NCBI GenBank assembly: GCA_947561395.2
Contig: OX387190.1
Location: 18,346,858-18,410,857, forward strand
Source: Buxus sempervirens
Lineage: Eukaryota > Streptophyta > Magnoliopsida > Buxales > Buxaceae
Length of the DNA: 64,000 nt
Direction: 5' to 3'
Shown here: positions 45,730 to 57,179 of the stretch, one piece after another
Layout of the letters: every line of letters starts with the position of its first letter
Numbering within the stretch: the first letter of the stretch is position 1
Notes under the pieces: generated by a model
Seen by the model: only the letters and a program-made list of their open reading frames with translations
Databases searched by the model: none
Told to the model about the DNA's origin: nothing
Program-made: the position numbers and the translations under genes

Positions 45730-47190
45730 ATGTGTACCTAGAGTAATTCCTAGGTATACCCATGGTACCCCCAAAGTTTACCCCAGGTACCCTCCCGGAT
45801 AACACTAGTATATACCCATGTATACCCCAAAATACTCCTAAGAATACTTAAAGTAACTCCTAAGAGTACCCAAGGTACCTCCCAAGTGTACCCAAATTAT
45901 CCCCTAAGAATACTCAAAGTAACTTTTAAGAATGCCCAAGGTACCTCTCAAGTGTACCTTAAGTATCTCCCAAGAATACCCAAATACACTCTCAAGTATA
46001 CCCCAGGTACCCCACTTCTATACCCAAGGTACCCTCATTATATACCCAAGGTATGCCCAAGTATTACCCAAGGTACCACCCAAGTGTTACTTAAAGTACC
46101 CCCCAATTATACCTAAGGTACCCATGTGTTTACCAAAGGCATCCCCTTGTGTTTGCCTAAGGTACCCTTGTGTTTGCCTAAGGTATCCCCTTCAGTTTGT
46201 CTAAGGTACCCCTGTGTTTACTTAAGGTATCCTCTTATGTTTGCCTAAGGTACCCCACATGTATACCTAAAGTACCCCCTTATATTACTTAAGGCACCTC
46301 ACTCATATTGGTTAAGGTACCCCACTGTTTTGCCTAAGGTACCCCATTAAAATGCCTAAAGTATCCCTTAATTATACCTAAGGTACCTCACTTGTATTGT
46401 CTAAGGTAACCATTTATTTTAACTAAGGTACCCTACTGTTTTACTTAAAGTACCTCTTGTTTACTTAAGGTACATTCCCTTGTACATCTAAGGTACCCCA
46501 TTTATATAACTAAAGTACCTCCAACATACCTAAGGTACATCCCCTATATTACCTAGGGTACACCCCTTGTATTTCCTAGAGGTACTCCTCTCATATAAGT
46601 AAGGTACCCCTACTGTTTCACCTAGGGTACACCCCCTATATAGCCAAAGTACCCCCTTTGTCTAACTAAAGTAACCCTTATATAAGTAAGGTAACCCCCC
46701 ACTGTTTTGCCTAAGGTATAACCCCTTATACAGCTAAGGTACCCCCTTTATATCACTAAAGTACCTCCAATATACCTAAGGTACATCCCTTATATTACCT
46801 AAGGTACACCCTCCTTGTATTACTTAAATGTACCTCCTCATATAACTAAGGTACACCCATTCTATAGCTAAGTACCCCTCCTCAATATAACTGAGGTACA
46901 CCCCCTAAGCTTATTCAAAGTTTACCCCTTAAAATGACTAAGGTAAACTCCCTTGAAACACTAAGGTACCCCCACTTAACACTAAGGTACTCCCACTTTA
47001 CATCAGGGTATCCCGTCTTGTATAACTAAGGTACCCCCAAGCATCTCTGGAGTATGCCTTTGAAATGTCTAAGGAAAATCCCTTGAAACACTTGGGTAAC
47101 CCTTCAGATAACACTAAGGTACCCTCTACTTATCAGTAAGGTACACCCATACTTAACACTAAGGTACCCCTAAGGGTTTTAGTTGAATAA
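45730..47190. repeat. Degenerate array of AAGGTACCCC words
   Basis: Around 1.45 kb of words such as CTAAGGTACCCC spaced roughly 20-30 bases apart, with variable text between. Each has the GGTACC palindrome or a near match. Frames across it (e.g. 45886-46204) encode only low-complexity P/Y/T-rich strings and are not genes. Confidence 0.88.
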
Positions 47191-49384
47191 AAGCCTTGTT
47201 TAGGGGCAGATTTGAAAGACCTAAAACTTGGTCATGTAAAAAGATGCCATAATTTCTAATTAAGTGTTTGCAAACCTATTTCTCTTGTCTTGGTTGTATA
47301 AAACAAGAGGGAAAGTGTGGGAGCTTGCTTCAAAGCTTCAAGAAGAAGGAGAAGAAGAGGAGAGTTAGGAGAGGAGGTTGTTTCTCCATTAACAAGTAAG
47401 TAGCAAACCCTTCAAAACAAAATGAGTTACTAAAATTCGTATTCTCTTTTTAGGGTTTGGTTTATTTGATGAAATGACCTTGCATGATGGTTTTGATTTC
47501 TAAAATTCGTAGGATTTTGGTTCTATTATAATCTTGTTGAGTTTTCTATTGATTTGCCATGTATTTCCGACTGTATTGATTATATTTCAGATTAGGGTTT
47601 GAGATTTGGGATGAATCTTTGGTTTGGAAAGTGTTTTAAAGCATGTTGGGATGTTTTATGATAATCCTATTTGATGTTGGAAGTGTTGGAAATGATTTCC
47701 ATGAGTTCTATATTGAAAATAGTCAAAATATTTCAAAATCCCGACCTTGCGATTAATCCTGAGCCAAACCCCTAAAAACTAGCCTCTATTATTTTAAATC
47801 GCGGCTCAGGATTAACCTAGGCGATTAATCCAGAACCTTAGCGCGGAAACATTCAACTTCAGCGCGCGCGCGTCAATCTTGTTATAAACCCGAGCGTGCG
47901 CACCTTAAGCCTCAACGCCCGAACCTTGAACATCAACGCGCGAACGTCGCCTAGCCTATTACCTCAACGTGCGTGCGTTCAATTCCCAAACAACATAAGG
48001 CTCTCGCATAGCACCCTTATTACATGAAAGACATTTAAGTAAATGTCTTGTGTATTTATTGCTCCATTTACTTAAGTCTTTACATGTAAATAAGGTTGTG
48101 CGCACCCGATTTTGGTCGCACGACGAGGCGCACGCAAAACGATGCGTGCCTCGGGATTTGTTTGGAGTCGCCACTGCCTGATGGGGTGCAGGCAGACACC
48201 TGGGTGCCTAAGTTCTTCTACTAAGGCTTGTTCTGCGGCTTGAGATTCTAGGTAGGTTCTCGGTTGCGGTCTGGGGAAGTCCGTAGACACCCCAGTCCAC
48301 CCCGTCAAATGACGGGTCCCATAAGTTTCCTTGGTTTGAGTCAATTCAGTTGGTCTCTCACTCACCCGATTCCTAATCCAGCATTCAATTTAGTTAAGTC
48401 TGGCGGGACCGCCAAAGTGGTGTGGGCCCCTTTACTTGATTTTATCTTCTTATTATTGAATGAAGTGAGTCTGATTGGGTGGGCCCCGTTGGAAGGCCCA
48501 CGGATCCCTTGGTGGGCTTGGTTGAGCCCACGTGTCCCTTGGTGGGCCTCAGTCTAGCCTGAGAGGCCCTTTAGGTTTTGGTTCAAGTGAATTGATTTTA
48601 CTTTAAGTTTAAGCTTGATTATTTAAGTGGATTTCCATGCTAAAGCTGGCCGAGATTGCTTTGTGGGCCCTTGAGCGGGCCCCATAGTTGTTTGCCAAAT
48701 AATTTGAGATTTATCTTGCTTAAGTTTCCAAAGTGGGCCAGGATTTGGGCTTGGGCTTGAAAGCCCAAGACTTCCTGAGTCAGGGTTTTGAAACCCTAAG
48801 TTGGTTGGGTTCATGGGCTTAGTGGGCCCGATAGGCCCTACCCGTGGTCGCGGCCAAACCACATCCTACTTTAATCATGCATGGCCCAATTAGGGCTTGG
48901 GTGGGCCTCAAGTGGTCTGGCCCACTCAAATCTTTTATTATCTTAGTTAAGTAAAAATGAATTGGTCGGGCTTGGTGGGCCCCGTTGGAAGGCCCACTGG
49001 AAATCAAGTTGGACCGAGGGTCCAAGTCCCATGTTGGGTTTCCGGGTGACTCGGAAACCCTATTGGTTCATTTGGCTCGATTTAGGAATGCCACCCATAC
49101 TTGGCAAAAGTTACAGAATATAGGCTACAAAAACATATCAAAATCAATACTTAGCAAGGAGAGATTAGCTCATTATACTGGGTCCAAGGGGGGTACCCGG
49201 GGCCCCTGTGGGCGAAGCGAAGTAGAGCCCACGGGGCAGGGTACCTCCCTATACCAAGGAACTAGTGGGATGCGTAGCAAACAAAGGGGGTGGAGGGTGC
49301 GGGGGGCGAAGCCCCCCGCGGTACGGTAAAGGGTATTTTCGGAATTTTTCAAAAATACAGCGATTCGGCCTGTTTTAGGGGTAT

Positions 49385-49600
49385 GCGCTCACTTCCTGAA
49401 GTGAGCGCTAAGAACCAGGCAAAATTTGGACCTGGCGCTCACTCGATACTAAGTGAGCGCGAGCTGGGCGGGAAATGAGCGTGAGCTGAGCGCGAGCTGA
49501 GCGCCAAGTGGGCGCCAGCTCGGCGGTTAGTGAGATAAAAGGGGCGCCTACTTCCTAAGTGAGCGCAAGTGAGCGCCAAGTGGGCGACTACTCACTACGA
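49385..49600. repeat. GAGCGC cluster in the downstream half of LTR A7
   Basis: Dense AGTGAGCGC, GAGCGCGAGCTG and GGGCGCCAG words. The segment GTGAGCGCTAAGAACCAGG followed by GACCTGGCGC is shared with the Tekay LTR near 50832-50862. Confidence 0.78.
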
Positions 49601-49857
49601 TTTTCAACTCTCTGTTACTTCGAGATATCTATCTCTGGCCGATCTTTTTCGGCCTGTAATTGTTCCATTAGTCTCCTAATATGCCCAAAACACTTCCCAA
49701 CTAGTTTTGGATTTAATCTAAACACATTTTTGTGAAGGTCAAACCCCCTTGCAAACCTGCAAATCCGAACACCCGAACTCTAACAGAACATACAAGGAAG
49801 GGAACTGGGGGCTTTATCGGGATACAACAGAGAGGGAGAACTCATGGGGGAACATGC

Positions 49858-52301
49858 TGTAAGACCCTGATTATTTTGTGGGGTTATCTACGGTTTATTC
49901 ATTCTGTTGATATACATAAAACTGTGTTTATCAGGTGTTTAGTGTGGTTTGAGGGCTTAGCCCATGCTCGTATGTACAGGCGTTATATAGCCAAATTTTC
50001 GGAAGAATATTTATATTTATCGTATGATTTTTATTGTATGGTGTCTACGTATTTATTTATTTAATTAAGATGTCGATGCCGCGAGCATGTGAGGTTTCGG
50101 TGGGCGAGCGCGCATCGGATAAGAGAAAAGAAGGATATGCATCCAACGGCGTATTTCTCGTAGGGTAAAAATGGGTAAAAATTTCCGAAGGGGGAAAGTA
50201 GGGTTTGGGTTGTAGGGATACGCGTAAGTTACGGAGGAAATCTTCATTGGAGTTAGAGCTGTGGCGACTGCGGCGGAAATGGCGATTGGGGTTATTCTCA
50301 GGAAGAGAAAGAGTCTGAGGAACTACTAGAAGCTCATTCGAGTGGGATAAAAGCGGGTTTTCTCTCTCCAGAACAGCGAACAGTTCGACTAACATTTAGG
50401 CTACCATTTCGTCTTCGCGCATTCGGGATCGCGATCGGCCGATTTCGAGGACGACTACCATTCTGGGATTATCGCGCACACGAGTGAGTGGCATTGTTTT
50501 AGCACCGAGGTTTTCGGATTTATTTGTATATGCATTGAATGATATCATGGTATTAAATTGCATGAATGTTGGGTTTTCTGGGAAACACAGTTACGAAGGG
50601 TTTTAGTTACGGAGGGTTTTGGTTTTGCACAGTGGAATTGGGGATAACTAGGAAGTCATTTAGATTAAATCCAAAATTGGTTTGGATGTATCCTGGGACT
50701 ACTAGGAGGCCATATAAGTGGTCACAGAGTGAAAAATTACAGCCAGAGTTGGATTTCCGGCATTAACAGAGACCTGGAAATTGAACTGGGTTACCGCCTA
50801 GCTATCGCCTACCTAGCGCCCACCTAGGAGGTGAGCGCTAAGAAAAACAGACCTGGCGCCTAGCCAGCGCCCACCTCGCGCCTAGCTGGCGCCTACCTCC
50901 AATTCTCGCGCTTATCTCGCGCTTTTCTCCCGCCCGTCTGGCGCTTAGCTAGCGCCTACTCATCCACGGGTGAGCGCAAGCTAAGATTTATCAAGGGGAC
51001 CTACCGCCCACCTGGCGCCCACCTCGGGAAGTGAGCGCCCAGTGGTTTTTCATACAGAATCCTAAATTTCGGAAGAGCCAAGGGTGCTCTGGACAATAGG
51101 GGTTCTTCAACCATTCGACCAACAAATAGAATTCGCCATTAGAGGAAATAAATATTACCGGGAAGAACAATGTAGATAGGTACTAGTTTTAGTACAAGCT
51201 TATGAAGTAGGTGTGGAGAAATATTTCGAGGATGTTCGGGATGTTCACATATTAGTGCTTTATTCTAGTCCTCTTGAAACATGCATTGCTTGGTACCTTA
51301 TTTGGTTTATCGAACCCTGTTTGATGGAAAGTTTGAATGAGGTTGTAATTATTGTTTATTTGATTACTCGTGTGAGTTTGTGTTCTGGTTGGAACACTTG
51401 TGTGAATTTCTGTTCTGGTTGGAACACTTGTGTGAGTTTCTGTTCTGGTTGGAACACTTGTGTGAGTTGATGTTCTGGTTGGAACACTTGTGTGAGTTGA
51501 TGTTCTAATGCAGAGTTTTAAACAGTTAATTATCGGTTTGGGTTTAGCTTCCCATGGATCCTTGTTAAGCTTAGTAATGTGATGGTATGTGTTGGTTGGT
51601 GTAATTGCATGGCCACGTGTGTTGCCACGACCAGTGTAGAGCAGCCAGATACCCTGAGTAGGCCTGGTTGTCAGTGCCGATACCCGGAGTAGGCCGGCAT
51701 TGGATGACGATACCCTGAGTAGGCCGTCATTTCAGAGTTTCCGATACCCTGAGTAGGCCGGGAACTGTGTACATGGAGGTGTGGAGTGTCTACTTGGCAT
51801 GTAAATTAATCAATGTAACCATATGCATGGCATTGACCTGGTTTGAGTTGTTATCGAAATTTACGCGATTATTATCATTGGTTATTTGTCGAAGCATGCC
51901 TTATAACTGTGTTAACTATTTTATGCATGCATGTGTCACTCGCTGGGATATTCGTATCTCATTCCCTCGTTGTTACTTGTTTTTCAGATACTCGTGGTGA
52001 GGTGCCTACAGGGGTAGATCCGGCTGATACATATAGGGAGGAGGATTATTACTACCGACCTTAGTCCAGCAGGTTACTCAGTCTTAAACTGTTAAGTTGA
52101 ATTTTGAGGATTGTAATAAGATAGTAAACTTGGGACCACTTGATGATTTCATAACTTGCCTGGATAGAAATGTTGAATTGTGCACTCTGACATGATATAA
52201 AGGCGGGTGATTATCCAGCGATCACCATCATTGAGATCCTTAACTAACCCCTAGGAGACGTGTTATATCTTTAATGAAGAACACGGATCCGGGGCGTTAC
52301 A
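49858..52301 (+). repeat. 5' LTR of the Tekay element, 2444 bp
   Basis: TGTAAGACCC to GGGCGTTACA. It holds a GAGCGC/GGCGCC cluster (50790-51045), about five tandem copies of a 30-base GTTCTGGTTGGAACACTTGT unit (51379-51500) and four GATACCCTGAGTAGGCC words (51650-51762). Confidence 0.94.
50790..51045. repeat. GAGCGC/GGCGCC palindrome cluster in the Tekay 5' LTR
   Basis: Words CCTAGCGCCCACCTAGG, GTGAGCGCTAAG, GACCTGGCGCCTAG, CTGGCGCC and similar. The copy in the 3' LTR lies at 58112-58367. It shares a segment with the GAGCGC cluster of the unrelated LTR A7. Confidence 0.8.
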
Positions 52302-52305
52302 GAGA

Positions 52306-52317
52306 TGGTATCAGAGA
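52306..52317 (+). promoter_or_regulatory. Primer-binding site (initiator-Met tRNA) of the Tekay element
   Basis: TGGTATCAGAGA starts four bases after the LTR end. Eleven of twelve bases fit the usual plant initiator tRNA-complementary site. Confidence 0.88.
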
Positions 52318-52457
52318 ACTTAAAGCTGGAATTAGAGATTCCTAGGTAGTACGACCTTAGGAAACCCGGGGAAAATTACTGTGTGTACGCTAGGGTGAAC
52401 CATGAGGTATAGAAGAGAGCTCCTAACTAATATGGTGTTTGTTGATTTCAGGAAATC

Positions 52458-55400
52458 ATGGCTGGCAGAGGCAGAGGCCGACCCCCGAGAGCTCAGGAGG
52501 AGGATATACCGCAGGAGCAGCCCCCTGCACCTCCGCGAGGAGCTGCACCTGCCGTTGAGGATATCTGGGCTGCAGTTGGCTCCCTTGCCAACCTCCTTGC
52601 CTTGGAGAGGGAGGAAAGGATGAGTCACACGGGAAATGGAAATGGGAACGGCCACAGGAATGGTCAGGGAGCAGATGTAGAGCAGCAGCGAAGAGGAGAT
52701 GAGTTGTCCTTGAGGGACATTGATCAGTTTCGGAAGTTGACCGCGCCACCCTTCCATGGAGTCCCCGATCCCTTGGAGGCAGAGAGCTGGGTGGCCAGGG
52801 TTGAGCGTATGTTTGATACCATGGACTGCCCAGAGGACCGGAAGGTGCGATTAGCCACTTTCACACTAGAGGGCGAGGCCCAACACTGGTGGCAGTCTTT
52901 GAGGAGGCGGACAGCAGAGGGGATCCAGATGACATGGGATCAGTTTAGGCAGGTTTTCTACGAGCAGTATTTCTCAGCTGAGGTGAGGCTGCAGAAGGAG
53001 AGAGAGTTTATGGACGTCTCTCAGGGTTCATTGACCGTGGCACAGTATGAGTCCCGATTTGCGGTACTTTCTCGATTTGCGCACCACATCGTCCACGATG
53101 AGCAGAGACGCACTCAGCACTTCGAGAGGGGGTTGAGGGCCGATATCAGGCGTATGGTCTCAGTACTGATGTGCACTAGGTATTCTGACCTAGTTGGGAG
53201 AGCACTACGAGTTGAGAGGGAGATCCGCGATTCCGGACCAGAGCAGAGCAGAGGGAGAGCGCAGCCTAGCGTTCCAGAGCCACGAAGGATGCCTGACAGG
53301 GACAAAAGGCCGAGGCTTGATACTGGAGGTTCTGGGTCTTATGGAGATAGAGACAGGAGGAGTTATGGAGGTTGTTTTAACTGTGGCAGATTCCATATTC
53401 CGGGTCCCTGTGTAGCACCACCCGGAACCTGTTTCAGGTGTGGTCAGCACGGTCACCGCGTGGCAGGATGCCCACACCCGGCCTCGTACCAACTGCTCAA
53501 GACCGTTAACACAGTTCCGGGGGACAACCGGTCAGATACTGCTCCCCGATTCCAGTATCCCAGGCCTGCACCAGCGTTACCGGCACCGCCGGGATTTCAG
53601 GGTCAGAGCAGCGGCGGACGTCAGGGCAGGCAGGCACCTCAGGGGCCGCATGCACCACTTATGCACCCACAGCAGCAGCCGACGAGAGTGTATGCCGTGG
53701 CAGCCCATGAGGAGGAGGCAGAGAGGGGACTTACAGAGGAGGCTCGAGAGGAGGAGCCGAGCGCACCCCAGCTTGTCGGAGGTATTCTTTTTATACATGG
53801 TAGATCGGCCATATGTTTGTTTGATTCGGGTGCCTCTAGATCTTTTATTGCTCCACCTTGTGCGTTTCGTATTGGTTTGGTTCCTGCCACACTTGAGTCT
53901 GAGTTGGTTGTACACACACCATTGGGGGAGACAACTAGAGTACAGACTGTGTTTAGAGACTGCATGATCCGACTAGGTTCCTTAGAGTTGCCAGGGGACT
54001 TAGCGGAGTTGAGCTTTGGGGAGTTTGATGTGATTTTGGGCATTGATTGGCTGTTTAGGCATCATGTGAATATAGATTGCCATCGGGGTACTGTTATGGT
54101 ATGTCGACCCGATCAGCCTATACACTGTTTCCGATGTGACGGACTAAGAGCACGGATCAGTTTGGTTGCTTCCATTGAAGTTGAGGAGGCAGAGTCTGGG
54201 GCACCTAGTCTCTCTAGTGTGCCTGTGGCATTAGAGTTTGAGGACCTTTTCCCTGAGGACTTGCCGGGCTTACCGCCATCTAGAGAGGTTGAGTTCAGTA
54301 TACGACTCTTACCTGGTACGGCACCGGTGTCCAAGCCTCCATACCGAATGTCACAACCTGAGAACCAAGAAATGAAGAAGCAGTTAGAGGAACTGGAAGC
54401 AAAGGGCTTCATTAGGCCCAGTGTGTCACCATGGGGTGCACCGGTCCTGTTTGTTCAAAAGAAGGACGGGTCGATGCGGATGTGTATAGATTACCGCCAG
54501 TTGAATCAGGTCACCATTAAGAATAAGTACCCTTTGCCTCGGATCGACGATTTGTTCGATCAATTGAGGGGAGCGTCATGGTTCTCTAAGATTGACCTCA
54601 GATCGGGTTACCATCAGCTGAGAGTAGCGCCGGATGATATAGATAAGACGGCCTTCCGCACCCGATATGGGCATTATGAGTTTTTGGTTATGCCATTTGG
54701 GCTGACTAATGCCCCGGCTGTCTTCATGAATCTTATGAATCGTGTATTTCACCCTTACCTAGACAGTTTTGTGGTCGTGTTTATCGACGATATTTTGGTG
54801 TATTCCCAGAGTAGAGAGGATCACATGCAGCACCTCAGGGCAGTGCTACAGACGTTGAGAGAGCACCGACTGTATGCAAAATTCAGTAAATGTCAGTTCT
54901 GGTTGAGGGAGGTGAGCTTCTTAGGGCATGTGATTTCGGGGAATGGTATAGCAGTAGATCCAGCTAAAGTGCAGGCCGTTGCAGAGTGGCCTAGACCTTC
55001 ATCTGTGACAGAGATTCGGAGTTTCTTGGGGATGGCTGGGTATTACAGGAGATTCATAGGAAATTTCTCACGAGTGGCATCACCTTTATCCAATCTCACT
55101 AAAAAGGCAGTGAAGTTTGAATGGAGTGAGAAGTGTGAGACCAGTTTTCAGGAATTGAAGAGTAAACTGTCTACAGCTCCAGTTCTGATTGTTCCATCAG
55201 TGAGCGAAGGATTTTCTATATATTGTGATGCTTCACGAGTGGGGCTGGGCTGTGTTTTGATGCAGCAGAGGCGAGTAGTAGCGTATGCTTCGAGGTTACT
55301 ACGTTCTCATGAGAAGAATTATCCTACCCATGATCTGGAATTGGCAGCGATCGTGTTTGCACTCAAGTTATGGAGGCATTATCTGATGGGGGCTTCATTT

Positions 55401-57140
55401 GAGATATTCTCAGACCACAAAAGCTTGAGGTATATATTTTCTCAGAGGGAGTTGAATATGAGGCAGAGGAGATGGATGGACCTCCTAAAGGACTATGATT
55501 TTACCCTTCATTACCATCCTGGTAAAGCTAATGTAGTGGCAGATGCTTTGAGCCGTAGGAGCGTTTCCCAAGAGGAGGTGGCCACATTAGCTAGCTTTAT
55601 GGTTAGTCAGTGCACTCTAGTTGATACAGTGGTAGACTGGCCAGGAGAGTTCAGCACCCACGGTCATGGGCTGATCTTGTCACGAGTTCAGGTGGAGCCT
55701 GAGTTAATACAGCAGATTCGTGATAGGCAGTTGACTGATGTGGAGTTGACACGTACCCGAGAGTTAGTATCCAAGGGGGATGAAGCAGCTAGAGACTTTG
55801 AGATCAGGGATGGACTGCTAAAGTTTAAGGGTCGTATGTGTGTTCCAAATGACGAGGAGATCAAAGGAGTGATACTTAATGAGAGTCACAGGTCTAAATA
55901 TGCAGTTCACCCGGGGGGCACCAAGATGTATCGGAATTTGAAGGGGGTATACTGGTGGTCGGGTATGAAGAAAGACATTGCGGGGTTTGTAGCTAAGTGT
56001 CTCATATGTCAGCAAGTAAAAGCAGAACATCGTAGGCCTCCAGGATTGATGAGACCACTACCGGTGCCTGAGTGGAAATGGGAACATGTCACAATGGACT
56101 TTGTGAATGGGTTACCACCTACAGCTAAGAATCACAATGGCATATGGGTAATTGTCGATAGGTTGACCAAATCCGCTCATTTCTTGCCTTATTCGACTAC
56201 TCAAAATCTAGCATCGTTGGTTGAATTATATACACGGGAGGTAGTCAGGTTACATGGGGTCCCAGTGTCTATTGTGTCAGATAGGGATTCCCGGTTCACA
56301 TCTCACTTTTGGCAATGCTTCCAAGAGGCCATGGGTACCCAGCTGAGTTTCAGTACTAGTTTCCACCCACAGACCGATGGACAGTCCGAAAGGACTATCC
56401 AGACTTTAGAAGATATGCTGAGGTGTTGTGTTTTGGATTGGGGTGGCGGCTGGAGTAAGTATTTGCATCTGGTGGAATTCGCCTACAATAATAGCTATCA
56501 AGCTAGCATCCAGATGGCACCGTATGAGGCTTTGTATGGTAGAACATGCAGATCACCAGTATGTTGGGTTGAGATTGGGGAGAAACAGTATTTTGGGCCA
56601 GAAATCATTCAAGACAGTATGGAAAAAGTAAAACTCATCAGACAGCGGATATTAACTGCACAAAGCCGTCAGAAAAGTTATGCAGATACTAGACGCCGAG
56701 AATTGAGGTTCGAAGTGGGAGATATGGTCTTTTTGAAAGTTTCACCATCCAAGGGAATTAGGAGATTTGGGAAGAAAGGAAAACTATCACCCCGGTTTAT
56801 TGGTCCATATGAGATAGTGAAGGAAATTAACCCAGCAGCATATCGGTTGGCTTTACCGGGCCACTTGGAAGGGGTGCATGACGTGTTTCACATTTCCATG
56901 CTACGAAAGTACATATCTGATCCTAGTCATGTGATAGATTCCGAGCCTTTAGCGATTCGGGAGGATTTGTCGTATGAAGAAAAGCCAGTGCAGATTTTGG
57001 ATCGACGTGAGCAGATCCTTCGCACCAAGATTATACCTTTAGTGAAAGTGTTGTGGCAAAACCATTCCACTGAGGAATGCACTTGGGAAAGCGAGGAAGA
57101 GATGAAGAAGAAGTATCCGGACTTAATTGTTCCTTCTTGA
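52458..57140 (+). CDS. Tekay gag-pol polyprotein with chromodomain, 1560 residues, intact
   Basis: A single frame encodes all functions of the retrotransposon. Gag comes first, with the capsid-like region [20 protein letters not shown] at about 95, then two zinc-knuckle-like motifs (CFNCGRF and [15 protein letters not shown], about 310-335). The aspartic protease has [10 protein letters not shown] (about 452). Reverse transcriptase has [11 protein letters not shown] and FIDDILVYS (about 774). RNase H has [10 protein letters not shown] (about 921). The integrase has HHCC zinc ([11 protein letters not shown]), the catalytic aspartates in TMDFVNGLP (about 1212) and VSDRDSRF (about 1273), and a glutamate in [10 protein letters not shown]. 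The C-terminus (about 1505-1560) is a chromodomain ([10 protein letters not shown], then [16 protein letters not shown]), which in chromoviruses steers integration to marked chromatin. Length and order are normal for the Tekay/Del clade and nothing is missing. The start is the first ATG after the primer-binding site. Confidence 0.96.
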   Translation: MAGRGRGRPPRAQEEDIPQEQPPAPPRGAAPAVEDIWAAVGSLANLLALEREERMSHTGNGNGNGHRNGQGADVEQQRRGDELSLRDIDQFRKLTAPPFHGVPDPLEAESWVARVERMFDTMDCPEDRKVRLATFTLEGEAQHWWQSLRRRTAEGIQMTWDQFRQVFYEQYFSAEVRLQKEREFMDVSQGSLTVAQYESRFAVLSRFAHHIVHDEQRRTQHFERGLRADIRRMVSVLMCTRYSDLVGRALRVEREIRDSGPEQSRGRAQPSVPEPRRMPDRDKRPRLDTGGSGSYGDRDRRSYGGCFNCGRFHIPGPCVAPPGTCFRCGQHGHRVAGCPHPASYQLLKTVNTVPGDNRSDTAPRFQYPRPAPALPAPPGFQGQSSGGRQGRQAPQGPHAPLMHPQQQPTRVYAVAAHEEEAERGLTEEAREEEPSAPQLVGGILFIHGRSAICLFDSGASRSFIAPPCAFRIGLVPATLESELVVHTPLGETTRVQTVFRDCMIRLGSLELPGDLAELSFGEFDVILGIDWLFRHHVNIDCHRGTVMVCRPDQPIHCFRCDGLRARISLVASIEVEEAESGAPSLSSVPVALEFEDLFPEDLPGLPPSREVEFSIRLLPGTAPVSKPPYRMSQPENQEMKKQLEELEAKGFIRPSVSPWGAPVLFVQKKDGSMRMCIDYRQLNQVTIKNKYPLPRIDDLFDQLRGASWFSKIDLRSGYHQLRVAPDDIDKTAFRTRYGHYEFLVMPFGLTNAPAVFMNLMNRVFHPYLDSFVVVFIDDILVYSQSREDHMQHLRAVLQTLREHRLYAKFSKCQFWLREVSFLGHVISGNGIAVDPAKVQAVAEWPRPSSVTEIRSFLGMAGYYRRFIGNFSRVASPLSNLTKKAVKFEWSEKCETSFQELKSKLSTAPVLIVPSVSEGFSIYCDASRVGLGCVLMQQRRVVAYASRLLRSHEKNYPTHDLELAAIVFALKLWRHYLMGASFEIFSDHKSLRYIFSQRELNMRQRRWMDLLKDYDFTLHYHPGKANVVADALSRRSVSQEEVATLASFMVSQCTLVDTVVDWPGEFSTHGHGLILSRVQVEPELIQQIRDRQLTDVELTRTRELVSKGDEAARDFEIRDGLLKFKGRMCVPNDEEIKGVILNESHRSKYAVHPGGTKMYRNLKGVYWWSGMKKDIAGFVAKCLICQQVKAEHRRPPGLMRPLPVPEWKWEHVTMDFVNGLPPTAKNHNGIWVIVDRLTKSAHFLPYSTTQNLASLVELYTREVVRLHGVPVSIVSDRDSRFTSHFWQCFQEAMGTQLSFSTSFHPQTDGQSERTIQTLEDMLRCCVLDWGGGWSKYLHLVEFAYNNSYQASIQMAPYEALYGRTCRSPVCWVEIGEKQYFGPEIIQDSMEKVKLIRQRILTAQSRQKSYADTRRRELRFEVGDMVFLKVSPSKGIRRFGKKGKLSPRFIGPYEIVKEINPAAYRLALPGHLEGVHDVFHISMLRKYISDPSHVIDSEPLAIREDLSYEEKPVQILDRREQILRTKIIPLVKVLWQNHSTEECTWESEEEMKKKYPDLIVPS

Positions 57141-57179
57141 AATAAATTTCGAGGGCGAAATTTTTGTAGGAGGGGAGGA

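Noticed and set aside
45886-46204. Small open frames as genes in the GGTACC array
   Set aside because: They encode only low-complexity strings produced by the repeated word and have no start context or homology.
53114-54412. Open frames antisense to the Tekay gag-pol
   Set aside because: They are shadows of the intact 1560-residue frame.
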